Origin: an uncultured Eubacteriales bacterium
GTDB taxonomy: Bacteria; Bacillota; Clostridia; Monoglobales; Monoglobaceae
Length of the DNA stretch: 7,850 nucleotides
Direction: 5' to 3'
Assembly (NCBI GenBank): GCA_900552305.1
Contig: URZD01000102.1
Coordinates: forward strand, 1 to 7,850
This document shows positions 1-7,119 of this stretch, in pieces. Both the position numbers and the translations under genes were made by a program. The notes under the pieces are model-generated. The model did no database searches, was not told the DNA's origin, and was given only the letters and a program-made list of their open reading frames with translations. Each line of letters opens with the position of its first letter. Within the stretch, counting starts at the first letter, position 1.

Positions 1-1
1 A

Positions 2-814
2 CGCCGCCGCAAGATGGCGGAAACGGTTGCGGGTCTTAAAAAGGACCTTGAGGAAAATCTGAAAAGCGACGATCCGTGGTACAAGTATCAGAACGTCACC
101 CTGAAGGGGGTGGGCAGACTCGGCGGCGACGTCAGTTACACGCTTACGGGGGTTGCCGATTTTAAGGACAAAATTCAGGAAGTCAAAAATTTCCGCGCGG
201 CGATTTTAAAGCTGGCGGAGATAAAGGACCTGCCGAGGGAGGTATTGAGCGACATCGGTAAAATGTCGCCCGAGGATGGCTTAAAGGCGGCAAACGCATT
301 ACTTTCATCAAGTGAGAGCGAACTTCAAGCCTATATAAACGGATACAATGAGTACAAAAGCGAGCGGGAACTGACCGCGGACACGCTGCTTCCGTATCTG
401 GACTATGACAAGCTGAAGGAGGCGGGGATTGGCTCGGCGGAGGCGTTCAACGACGCATACTTCAGCATCGAAAATTCGGAAAACGGCGGATTTATTCAGA
501 TGCTGGAGATGAGCTTTGAGAACGTGCCGGACAGTTACTACCGTTTGGGCGAGAACTCGGCGGACAGCTTTGCAAGCGGATTCGGCTCGAAAATTCCGGC
601 TATAATGGACGGAATACGGGCGGAAATGCTTAGCGTGATGGACGCGGTTGCGGCGGAGCTTGCGGCAAAGGCATCTGCGGCAGGGATAAAAAATGCAGGG
701 TCGGGAAATACGTACAAAACAACGTATAATTTCAACTCATCACAGGACACAACGACCAAGCAGCTGAGAACGGCTAAAAATGCCGCAACCCTTGCGCGGA
801 TGCGCGGCAACTAA
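2..814 (+). CDS. Phage tail tape measure protein, C-terminal part (5' end outside window)
   Basis: The reading frame is open to the left edge, and the first ATG (base 14) has no ribosome binding site. This is therefore the last ~271 codons of a longer gene and not a complete protein. The visible part is largely helical and Lys/Glu/Ala-rich. A segment near its end (AEMLSVMDAVAAELAAKA) leads into a Thr/Asn-rich linker with a YNFN motif and a basic tail (KQLRTAKNAATLARMRGN). That ending, a short beta stretch and then a basic helix, is what I know from tape measure proteins of siphoviruses of Firmicutes. These proteins set tail length and are ejected through the tail tube. The gene directly upstream of a Dit gene is normally the tape measure, which supports the call. 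It shares bases with the ribosome binding site of the next gene (TAA at 812-814, SD at 813-820). The identification rests on tail features and gene order; no catalytic domain is visible. Confidence 0.75.
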   Translation, partial: RRRKMAETVAGLKKDLEENLKSDDPWYKYQNVTLKGVGRLGGDVSYTLTGVADFKDKIQEVKNFRAAILKLAEIKDLPREVLSDIGKMSPEDGLKAANALLSSSESELQAYINGYNEYKSERELTADTLLPYLDYDKLKEAGIGSAEAFNDAYFSIENSENGGFIQMLEMSFENVPDSYYRLGENSADSFASGFGSKIPAIMDGIRAEMLSVMDAVAAELAAKASAAGIKNAGSGNTYKTTYNFNSSQDTTTKQLRTAKNAATLARMRGN

Positions 815-826
815 AGGAGGCAAAAT

Positions 827-1687
827 ATGCTTATACTGAAATACAAAAACAGGCTCGGCGAGGTTTTGATGTACGGCGGCGGTAATCACGGAATCATGAT
901 AAAGGACCTTGCGGGATTCGGTACGGTAGAGTTTGAATACGAAAGTGCGGTTTACTACGGCTGCGACGGGCAGAAAACCCTGTCGCGCCGCGCAGTACCG
1001 CGCGCTCTGACAATCTCGGTCGATATAAGCGGCGCGGGTACGGCGGCAGAGGTGCGCCGCATAATCGATGTCCTGTCAGAGGAGGGTACGCTTTACATCT
1101 CCGACACTTCGGAGGGTGGCATTGCGCGCAGAATCTATTGCAGTCAGACCACAATCCCCGATGCGGAGCGGATTGCCGCGGGCAAAATAGCCACGCTTAC
1201 GGTGCAGTTTGTCTGCGACAGTCCGTATTTCGAGGACGCGGCGGATACGGAAATTCCGATTTACCGCCGTATAAAGAATCTGTCAACGCCGTTTACTCTG
1301 TCCGCGGTGTTCGGCACAACCGCGGCGGAGAATACCGCGTTCAATATCGGCAGCGCGGCGGTCGAGCCGATTATCGCGATACGCTTCACAAAAACGCTGT
1401 CAAGTGCGGAAACGGTCAAGGTCACAAACAGCACAACGGGTGCATTTGTGAGCTTTTCGTACACGCCGCAGTCGGGGGACGTGGTGAAAATCGACATCCC
1501 CGAGCGGCGGCTCACATCGTCAAGGCTCGGCACGGTAACCGAGCAGCTTTCGGACGATACGTACTTAAGCGACTTTCGCTTAGAACGCGGCAGAAACGTA
1601 ATAGGCGTAAGCGTGGGCGACGCGCAGTCGGGCGCGGTTGTGGCGTGTATCTTCAACAACAAATACCTTGAATCGGCGGTGATATAG
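827..1687 (+). CDS. Distal tail protein (Dit), siphovirus tail family
   Basis: This 286-residue protein is the usual size for the Sipho_tail/Dit family. Dit forms the hexameric hub joining the tail tube to the baseplate or tail fibre. The N-terminal half (residues ~1-140) has the family pattern: a short beta strand with an N-terminal L-KYKN start, a region about matching an angle or ring (GFGTVEFEYES), a conserved patch of repeated strands ending in FVCDSPYFED, then a second beta-rich half (~145-286) that would be the galectin-like domain. The FxCDSPYF motif, close to the usual 'F.c.dPyf' sequence of the family, is the clearest mark. The start is fixed by a textbook AAAGGAGG at 813-820, six bases before the ATG. 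It lies between tape measure and Gp37-like genes, which is the standard order. The next gene starts on the base after its stop codon, so the two are probably translationally coupled. Confidence 0.85.
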   Translation: MLILKYKNRLGEVLMYGGGNHGIMIKDLAGFGTVEFEYESAVYYGCDGQKTLSRRAVPRALTISVDISGAGTAAEVRRIIDVLSEEGTLYISDTSEGGIARRIYCSQTTIPDAERIAAGKIATLTVQFVCDSPYFEDAADTEIPIYRRIKNLSTPFTLSAVFGTTAAENTAFNIGSAAVEPIIAIRFTKTLSSAETVKVTNSTTGAFVSFSYTPQSGDVVKIDIPERRLTSSRLGTVTEQLSDDTYLSDFRLERGRNVIGVSVGDAQSGAVVACIFNNKYLESAVI

Positions 1688-2827
1688 ATGAGAAAAGAGG
1701 ACGTCAGCTTTTACGATTTTTCGTTCACGCATTTGGCGCAGTTCAAGGACTATATTTCGCTGAATATTGAGCTTAACTACTGCGGCTGCGGCAAGCTGGA
1801 GGCGCATTTGTCGCTTGACCGAAAGGAGCTTGCCGAGCTGCTTTCCGAAAACGAGTTTCTGTACTGCCGCTGCGGCGATGTGTGGGCGGTTGTCACCTCG
1901 TGGAGCATAGGCGGGGACATTGCGGTATTCGGGCGCACGCCCGAGTGGCTGCTGACAAAGAGGTGCGTGCAGGCGTTTGAGAAAACCAACGCGCTGCCGT
2001 CCGCGACCGCCGCATACGCGGTTACCTCGGGCGCGGGTGACTTTGTCACTGCGGGGAGCTTTTCGGGTACGGAGATAAAAAAGGACTACAAAACGGACGC
2101 GCCAAAGACGGTTTATGACGTGGTTTGTGAGGTTTTGCGCGATACGGGGCTTGGGTTTCGGGTGCGGGTGGACTATGCGGCAAAAAAGCTCATATTTGAG
2201 GTATACAGCGGCGCGGAACGTCTTGCGACGGTCGCGGCGTCGGAGCTTACCGCGTACGATATGACGTACACCTGCGACCGACAGGAAAATGTCAATTCGG
2301 GCGGATGGTACGAACGCAAAATGGAGTACAAAGGCACATGGAATCCGAAAACGAACACACCCACGCTCAGCAATAAAAGGGCGGCGAATGCGTACACCTA
2401 CTACCGCATAATCACCGCTACATATACGCAGTTCGGCATAAAGTGTACGGAGGGCAGCTATCTGTACTCGGACACGGCGGACGGAGCGTGGAAGGTCAGC
2501 GAGGAGGCTCCCAAAAGCGTGTGGGTGAACATTCCGCAGGGGAGCGAGAGCGGCGCAAAGAAGTGGGAAACGGTACTTTCGGGGCAGATGACCCAAGAGG
2601 AGGCAGTTGCGGCTCTTGCGGAGAAGAAAACGAATATCGAGTGCGAGGCGGAGGTGCGGCGGCTTGAATACGGCACGGACTACGCCCTCGGCGATACGGT
2701 CAGAGTGCGGTTTGAGTTCGGCAGCTTTCGCGCGACCGAGAAACGCCGAATCAGCGGCGTGATGATATATGCGGATGTGAACGAATCGGGGGTAAGACCT
2801 ACCTTCGAGAAAACGGAAACGGCGTAA
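1688..2827 (+). CDS. Gp37-like phage tail/baseplate protein (ReqiPepy6 Gp37 family)
   Basis: The protein has 379 residues. It begins with the strand pattern of the siphovirus ReqiPepy6 Gp37-like family: an early 'FSFTHLAQFKDYISLNIELNYCG' type segment (residues ~11-33), then CxCGDVWAVVTSW near residue 70 and FGRTPEWLLTKR near residue 95. It ends with a YGTDYALGDTVRVRFEF motif around residues 327-343 and a RRISGVMIYAD strand. These features recur in tail-associated proteins that sit below Dit and form part of the tail tip, in the position of the Tal/gp27-like hub. No lysin or peptidase domain is visible, so a structural role is more likely than a cell-wall-cutting one. The ATG follows directly on the Dit stop codon (TAG 1685-1687). 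Only a weak GGTGAT-like ribosome binding site is present, pointing to translational coupling with the Dit gene. A 338-codon antisense reading frame over this region is a shadow. Confidence 0.8.
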   Translation: MRKEDVSFYDFSFTHLAQFKDYISLNIELNYCGCGKLEAHLSLDRKELAELLSENEFLYCRCGDVWAVVTSWSIGGDIAVFGRTPEWLLTKRCVQAFEKTNALPSATAAYAVTSGAGDFVTAGSFSGTEIKKDYKTDAPKTVYDVVCEVLRDTGLGFRVRVDYAAKKLIFEVYSGAERLATVAASELTAYDMTYTCDRQENVNSGGWYERKMEYKGTWNPKTNTPTLSNKRAANAYTYYRIITATYTQFGIKCTEGSYLYSDTADGAWKVSEEAPKSVWVNIPQGSESGAKKWETVLSGQMTQEEAVAALAEKKTNIECEAEVRRLEYGTDYALGDTVRVRFEFGSFRATEKRRISGVMIYADVNESGVRPTFEKTETA

Positions 2828-2842
2828 AGGAGGATTTAAAGA

Positions 2843-3655
2843 ATGGGACTACATTACAGCTTTGTAGATGATGAAAGCTACGGAACAGAGGACATAAACA
2901 ACATAACGGGAGAGCTGACGGGGGCGGGGATTGCGCCGTTTCCGACAAAGGACAGCTACTCGACAAGCGACTTAAACGGCTTGACATCCGCGCTTGTGGG
3001 CAGCGGAACGAGCCTTGACGGCTGCAAATGCACCTACTCGGCGGAGAGCGGCACGGTTACGGTCGCGCAGGGGATAATATTTTTCGGCAACGGAACACGG
3101 CTGCGCGTGGACGCGGACGGTTATTCGGTCGGCGTGACGGATGGCGCTGCGGGGTATGTGTACGCGGTATGCAACACGGCTGTGCAGACGGCGGAAATCA
3201 AGTTTGCGGCAGCGCTGCCGATCTCGGGAGTTTATGTTGCGCTTTGCGAGCTGACGGCGGACGGAAATATTTACGACAAGAGGGTGTTTGCACGGTCTAA
3301 GGTTGCGACCTTCGGCACAAACGCTACCATGCAGGCTGATATAGAGTGGTGCGATATGCGCGAGGCACGCGACGGCGTAGCCATAATCGCCACTGTGACA
3401 TCGGACATATCAAAATTCAATTATGCGGTGGTGCAGTATCAGAAGCCCGGCTCATCGGTGAAGAAAAGAGGTCTTTTCAATCTTAAAACGGGATTGTTTG
3501 AGTTTTCGCCCGCGGACGGCGACGGCGGCACCAACTATTTCTACGGCGAATCGTATACGATGAGATATTATGTCGAGATGATTGACGGCATACTTTGCGT
3601 TACAACGCATAACGGCATAGCGCAGCAGCACTATGTAACTATGACACTGATTTAA
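2843..3655 (+). CDS. Putative baseplate or tail fibre protein with N-terminal tandem motif
   Basis: The 270-residue protein starts nine bases after a full AAAGGAGG (2826-2833), which overlaps the stop of the upstream gene. Its N-terminus holds two copies of an 18-residue motif (residues 12-29 and 38-55) with the pattern S-Y-x-T-x-D-[IL]-N-x-[IL]-T-x-x-L-x-G-[AS]-G. A beta-rich region follows (SGTVTVAQGIIFFGNGTRL, then an alternating strand pattern to ~residue 150), and a C-terminal beta domain from ~155 to the end. This layout, with a short attachment segment, a 'V.V..GI.FF..G..L' strand and a carbohydrate-binding-like end, is what I know from baseplate or fibre proteins encoded after the Gp37-like gene in clostridial prophages. 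Host receptor binding is a reasonable inference but no specific fold is proven. No chaperone, holin or lysin gene follows. A start-less frame at 3613-3714 overlaps its 3' end. Confidence 0.6.
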   Translation: MGLHYSFVDDESYGTEDINNITGELTGAGIAPFPTKDSYSTSDLNGLTSALVGSGTSLDGCKCTYSAESGTVTVAQGIIFFGNGTRLRVDADGYSVGVTDGAAGYVYAVCNTAVQTAEIKFAAALPISGVYVALCELTADGNIYDKRVFARSKVATFGTNATMQADIEWCDMREARDGVAIIATVTSDISKFNYAVVQYQKPGSSVKKRGLFNLKTGLFEFSPADGDGGTNYFYGESYTMRYYVEMIDGILCVTTHNGIAQQHYVTMTLI

Positions 3656-3718
3656 AAAACGATATTGAGCAGCTCGGACGGCGTAAAGCGCTTGTGACCG
3701 CGCTGCAGACATAAACGG

Positions 3719-3750
3719 AAAGCCGCCGTGCATCATGCACGGCGGCTTTT
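3719..3750. terminator. Strong hairpin terminator between convergent genes, probably bidirectional
   Basis: AAAGCCGCCGTGCAT (3719-3733) pairs perfectly with ATGCACGGCGGCTTT (3735-3749) around a central C. This gives a 14-bp stem with a three-base TCA loop. On the plus strand the stem ends in TTTT, the form of an intrinsic terminator for the tail cassette. On the minus strand the run is shorter (TTT, then CC), so termination there may be less efficient. The right arm reaches the stop codon of the leftward AraC remnant (TTA at 3749-3751), so the hairpin serves both converging directions. Confidence 0.85.
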
Positions 3751-4105
3751 AATGTTCTTCTGCCTTTTTGACAAACTCGGTAGGTGACATTCCCGTTCTG
3801 CGCTTGAACGCGCGGGAAAAAGCATATATATTTTTATATCCCACTGCAAGCGCGACCGCGCCCACGGAGCCGCAGTCGCTGCACAAAAGCTCCTTCGCCT
3901 TTTCGATACGCAGCGTATGGAGGTAGCTGATTGGAGAGGCTCCGTACACCTCGGTAAACAGCTTGCGAAAATATACGGTTGAGCAGCCTGAAATCTCCGC
4001 AAGAGCGTCGTTTGACAGCTCACGGTTATAATTCTTGCGCATATATTCGGCTGCGGCGAGGATTTTTTTCTGTCTGAGGTCGGTTTGTTTTTTTGAAATG
4101 CTTAT
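3749..4105 (-). pseudogene. AraC/XylS-family regulator, C-terminal DNA-binding domain only
   Basis: The open frame on the minus strand encodes both helix-turn-helix motifs of an AraC-family domain. The line runs KKILAAAEYMRKNYNRELS, then NDALAEISGCSTVYFRKLF (first HTH), RIEKAKELL, and VGAVALAVGYKNIYAFSRAF with the closing RRTGMSPTEF (second HTH). The first ATG (4042) falls inside the first helix of the domain, and no ribosome binding site lies in front of it. Similarity continues upstream to about 4103, where a stop (4106-4108) closes the frame. Bases 4088-4094 are a run of seven T (A on the coding strand). Removing one would join this frame to the other frame, which reads NDFALAAVNKHF up to ~4150. 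Even then the ligand-binding half is missing, because the 3' end of the next gene begins at 4172. The gene is therefore truncated and probably dead. A functional HTH-only protein is less likely, and a sequencing error could explain the frameshift but not the missing N-terminus. Confidence 0.75.
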
Positions 4106-4171
4106 TCACTGCCGCGAGTGCAAAGTCGTTTTCGTTTTTTTGTGAGTGATACGCAGAATGTTTTTTATAGA

Positions 4172-6370
4172 TTATTCCGTGCTTGGCGCAGTGTAAAGCT
4201 CTGCCGCCGCACTCTCGCAAAGCGGGTGCATACCGATAATGCCTTTGCCGTCGGAATTATCCCACAGAAAAGCCGCTATTTTGGCTGCGTTTTCTGTATT
4301 TAAGCCGATTTCGAAAACGCCAATGTATGATGTTTCTTCCGTACCGTCAAGCTGCTTTTTCTTAATATCCAAAAGTCCGTTTTCGTTATAGCTTGCAACA
4401 AGTAGAATTGCGGGCTTGTTGAGCCTGAAAACCACTATTTTGTTTGCAGTAACACTAAGTGCAGTTTCATTTGAACTAATCCACCTTGCCGTAAGAGTAA
4501 GATTACCTTCTACCGGCTTATCAAAGTTGTATGCCGCGCCGTTAGAGTACCATTCGTCAAATGTGTAACCGTCACGGGTGGGATAATCAAATCCGCTTAC
4601 GGTATCGCCGTGTTGTACTTTTGTGATTTTTACTTCCTCGCCGTTATTTGGGTCGAAGGTTACCGTGCAGCCGGAAACAAGCTGATGGGAATTATTTTTG
4701 TATACAACCATGTAGCTGTCGTTGTCCGGTATTATGAGATTAGAGTGATCACCGTCTGCGTGAAAATCATCAAATGCGGATTCTATGTCTATCGGCTTTT
4801 CGGATGTAGGTATTCCGCTTACGGACACGCCTATTCTGGCATTATCGCTTAAGCCTCTGAAAAACTGGAACTTGTTGCCGTTATTAAGATAGAGGTTGTT
4901 TGCCGAGCCGTCAACAGACGAGGTGTTTCTGATTACGGATGTGCTGCCGGCAATATCGAGCCGTCTTCCGTAATCTTTTTTGTCCAAGCAAATTCCGCCG
5001 CCTATGGGAGCGGTATTATTCGTTATTGTTGTGTTGTTGAATATCAGCCAATTATCGTTGCTTTGTACATACACTCCGCCGCCCCTGCTTTCGGCGGTGT
5101 TGCCTTCAATTTCGCTTACACCGTATATAGCAAAATTAGAGGCGGTTGTGTATATGCCGCCGCCGGTCTTTGCACGATTGCCTTTTATATAAGTTTGTTT
5201 GTCATATTTGACAATAGTTAGATGAGTGCCGCCGGACATAGCAATGCCGCCGCCTTCGTCCTTACAAGTGTTATCGGTGATTGATACGCCGTATAAACAA
5301 AAATAAGCGTCGGAAACGGCTATAATACCACCGCCGTCTGCTTCGGCGGAATTATCATATATTTTGGTATCCCATATATTTGTACTGCGATAAGTTTTGC
5401 CGCCGCCGTTAGCATAAATAGCGCCGCCGCTGTTTCCGGCAATGTTGTTGTGTATATCGGAATCATATATGTTGAAATCTATCTTGTCTACGGCAGCATC
5501 CGCCTCCGTTTTTACGTCGCCGTTTACGTAAATAGCGCCGCCGTTTGTTGCATTGTTATGTCCAAATTCGGCAGAGTAGATTCTCATTATACGGTTTGCT
5601 TCTGTATACATTGCTCCGCCCATATTTTTCGCGGTGTTGCCGTTCGCTTTTATGCTACGGATTTCACCTTCGGTACTGCCTTTAAGGTGTATGGCGCCGC
5701 CGTTGATTGCGCTGTTTCCCGTCATCTCGCCGCCGTATGTATATATTTTGCCGTTTTCTACCGATATCGCACCGCCCGAGCCGTTCGGCGCCTTATTCTT
5801 TCTGACAGAGCAACCGTACATGGTGAATGTTCCGCCTTTTACATAAACGCCGCCGCCGTTTGCTTTGCTGATTTCGTTATCCGCTATGCTGCCGCTGTAC
5901 ATAACAAAGTTGCTGCCCGCTTGGCAGTTAACCGCACCAAAGTTTGCGGTATTGTTGTTTGCCGAACCGGTTACGCCCGTGATTTTGCCTGTTCCTTTAC
6001 AGTCACATAATACAAATTTCCGATTTCCGCCAACGCGGACAACGGGACTGCCCGCTGCCTTTATCGCCAGCGCTTTGCCGTTTAGACAAAGATACACGTC
6101 TACATTGGTGATTTCCAGTGTTTCTGATATGGTGACGTTATCCACAAGATAAAGATATACCGAGCCGACCGTTGACCCTTCTGTCTTGCCGATCGTGGTA
6201 TCTCCGCTCCATGCCTGCCAGACTACATCGTCTATGCCCTCGCCCTCGTGGTTTTTCGTGCAGTCGGTCACGCCGCACACGCAGTGAATGTGAGTGCCCG
6301 CGTCCGCATATACTGCCGCCGCAAATGATGTCAAAAGTAACACCAAAAATACCGCTAATAATTTTTTCAT
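4172..6370 (-). CDS. Secreted beta-helix protein with InlB B-repeat
   Basis: This 732-residue protein starts with a clear signal peptide (MKKLLAVFLVLLLTSFAAA, likely cut after VYA at residue 22), so it acts outside the cell. A Cys/His-rich stretch follows (H27, H29, C30, C32, C37, H41). Residues ~165-480 form a parallel beta-helix: eleven turns each marked by GG[AG] and often preceded by an N-[TS]-A or HNN motif, at residues 172, 199, 224, 251, 277, 315, 346, 373, 403, 430 and 457. Most steps are 25-31 residues. The GGAI/N-x-A pattern resembles the repeats of Chlamydia Pmp proteins and other polymorphic surface proteins. Residues ~566-631 are an InlB B-type repeat (VTFDPNNGE..., DGYTFDEWY, LTLTARW). 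The last ~100 residues are a separate module ending in AFLWDN and HPLCES. No LPXTG signal or C-terminal membrane anchor is visible. The start is secure: TAAGGAGG (6379-6386) sits eight bases before the ATG. Likely jobs are adhesion, glycan binding or surface display; no catalytic residues can be assigned. Confidence 0.85.
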   Translation of the reverse strand: MKKLLAVFLVLLLTSFAAAVYADAGTHIHCVCGVTDCTKNHEGEGIDDVVWQAWSGDTTIGKTEGSTVGSVYLYLVDNVTISETLEITNVDVYLCLNGKALAIKAAGSPVVRVGGNRKFVLCDCKGTGKITGVTGSANNNTANFGAVNCQAGSNFVMYSGSIADNEISKANGGGVYVKGGTFTMYGCSVRKNKAPNGSGGAISVENGKIYTYGGEMTGNSAINGGAIHLKGSTEGEIRSIKANGNTAKNMGGAMYTEANRIMRIYSAEFGHNNATNGGAIYVNGDVKTEADAAVDKIDFNIYDSDIHNNIAGNSGGAIYANGGGKTYRSTNIWDTKIYDNSAEADGGGIIAVSDAYFCLYGVSITDNTCKDEGGGIAMSGGTHLTIVKYDKQTYIKGNRAKTGGGIYTTASNFAIYGVSEIEGNTAESRGGGVYVQSNDNWLIFNNTTITNNTAPIGGGICLDKKDYGRRLDIAGSTSVIRNTSSVDGSANNLYLNNGNKFQFFRGLSDNARIGVSVSGIPTSEKPIDIESAFDDFHADGDHSNLIIPDNDSYMVVYKNNSHQLVSGCTVTFDPNNGEEVKITKVQHGDTVSGFDYPTRDGYTFDEWYSNGAAYNFDKPVEGNLTLTARWISSNETALSVTANKIVVFRLNKPAILLVASYNENGLLDIKKKQLDGTEETSYIGVFEIGLNTENAAKIAAFLWDNSDGKGIIGMHPLCESAAAELYTAPSTE

Positions 6371-6378
6371 TTCCTATT

Positions 6379-6386
6379 CCTCCTTA
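6379..6386 (-). promoter_or_regulatory. Ribosome binding site overlapping the tetR stop codon
   Basis: On the minus strand TAAGGAGG contains both the TAA stop of the TetR gene (6384-6386) and a near-perfect Shine-Dalgarno sequence for the beta-helix protein. The two coding regions are 13 bases apart. This makes co-transcription very likely and translational coupling likely. Confidence 0.85.
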
Positions 6387-7076
6387 TTCCGCGCCGTCCG
6401 ATGACAGCCTAAAATCAAATTGCATTTCAAGCATTGCAAACATTCTGTGCATGACCTCTGTTGCAATTCTTTTTATATCCAGTCCCGCAACAAAGGCAAG
6501 CACCTTTTCCTGTTCCTCCTCCGACACCTTGTATACGCGCATTGCCGCCGTCAGAAAGCGTTTCAGCTTATGCTCAAGCGGAAAATGAATATCGCATTTT
6601 CTTGCCATATAGCTGCGCATAAGTCCCGCCGTGCCGATCTCCATTTCGTAAAAATCGCTTGCGGCGTAGTCGGGAAAGGCATCGCCGAATATCTGCGCAA
6701 GCTCCGCAGTGGTCTGCAAATAGATATATTCAGACGTGTCGGGCAGGGTGTATGCCTCGATATAGATTTCCCGCAGCTTTTCGTTAAGCTCCGTGAGTGT
6801 GAGCTGTATTGCAGTCTCCGCCGCATAGGTGTAAACCGGCGGCAGACCGCCGCCCGCAACGCTCCTTGCCGCGCCGAACTGTCCGCTGAACATCGTTTTT
6901 ACAAGCTCCATAAGAACAGCGTCCTTTGTCGGAAAGATATTCTGAAAGCTGCCCCTTGTGATGCCCGCCTCCTCCGTGATTTGCGTAATTGAGGTGTTTT
7001 TGTAGCCTTGTTCCAAAAACAGCCTGACGCACACGGTGAGGATTTTTTCTCTGGTTTTAATACCGTCTTTTCTCAT
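6384..7076 (-). CDS. TetR/AcrR-family transcriptional regulator
   Basis: The 230-residue protein has the N-terminal TetR helix-turn-helix at residues ~9-58: TREKILTVCVRLFLEQGYKN, then ITQITEEAGITRGSF, followed by a QNIFPTKDAVL segment where many relatives have YYHFxxKxxL. The rest (~60-230) is the all-helical ligand-binding and dimer domain, with a conserved-looking ETAIQLTLTELNEKLREIYIEAYT block. I recognise the last block from a group of clostridial TetR regulators whose ligand I cannot name. The gene is first in an operon with the secreted beta-helix protein, under a consensus promoter with a palindrome just behind the -10. Repression of itself and its partner is therefore the natural inference. 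The ribosome binding site AAAGGAGG lies 15 bases before the ATG, longer than usual, with a run of eight T between. No alternative in-frame start lies closer to it. Bases 6851-6876 inside the gene are duplicated exactly at 7281-7306. Confidence 0.85.
   Translation of the reverse strand: MRKDGIKTREKILTVCVRLFLEQGYKNTSITQITEEAGITRGSFQNIFPTKDAVLMELVKTMFSGQFGAARSVAGGGLPPVYTYAAETAIQLTLTELNEKLREIYIEAYTLPDTSEYIYLQTTAELAQIFGDAFPDYAASDFYEMEIGTAGLMRSYMARKCDIHFPLEHKLKRFLTAAMRVYKVSEEEQEKVLAFVAGLDIKRIATEVMHRMFAMLEMQFDFRLSSDGAE
6851..6876. repeat. 26-bp direct repeat, copy within the tetR coding region
   Basis: Bases 6851-6876 (CGCCCGCAACGCTCC... through GCGCCG) are identical to 7281-7306, exactly 430 bases away and in the same orientation. 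Here the sequence encodes, on the minus strand, part of the GAARSVAGG stretch of TetR, in a region that looks normal for the family. The other copy is non-coding. The unit also shares a GGCAGA a few bases to its left in both places, at slightly different distance. Confidence 0.9.
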
Positions 7077-7098
7077 GAAAAAAAATACACGCCTCCTT

Positions 7099-7110
7099 TA
7101 CTAATTAGTA
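7099..7110. promoter_or_regulatory. Probable TetR operator (perfect 12-bp palindrome)
   Basis: TACTAATTAGTA is its own reverse complement. It starts about ten bases beyond the -10 box of the tetR promoter, at roughly +3 to +14 of the predicted transcript, and touches the ribosome binding site. TetR dimers bind short palindromes, often in this position, where they block RNA polymerase. The location in front of the regulator's own gene makes self-repression the best guess. Binding itself is inference. Confidence 0.7.
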
Positions 7111-7119
7111 CGCATACCA

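Noticed and set aside
1580..2596. A 338-codon minus-strand reading frame over the Dit and Gp37-like genes
   Set aside because: Antisense to two clearly recognised genes; it is Arg-rich with no domain pattern and no ribosome binding site, as expected for a shadow frame in GC-rich DNA.
3640..3714. Programmed -1 frameshift extending the last phage gene through the TTTAAAAAAC run
   Set aside because: The stop codon comes before the A-run is in a slippery position, and the sites upstream (CTG ATT) would not re-pair after a -1 shift.
4931..5878. Regularly spaced GCCGCC clusters that look like an array at the DNA level
   Set aside because: They encode the GG[AG] turn of each beta-helix coil on the minus strand. 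Spacing and flanks vary with the protein repeat, so this is not CRISPR or a DNA satellite.
5450..6010. A 186-codon plus-strand frame opposite the beta-helix protein
   Set aside because: Shadow of the repeated Gly-Gly-Ala turns on the other strand; Ala/Val/Tyr-rich without any recognisable domain.
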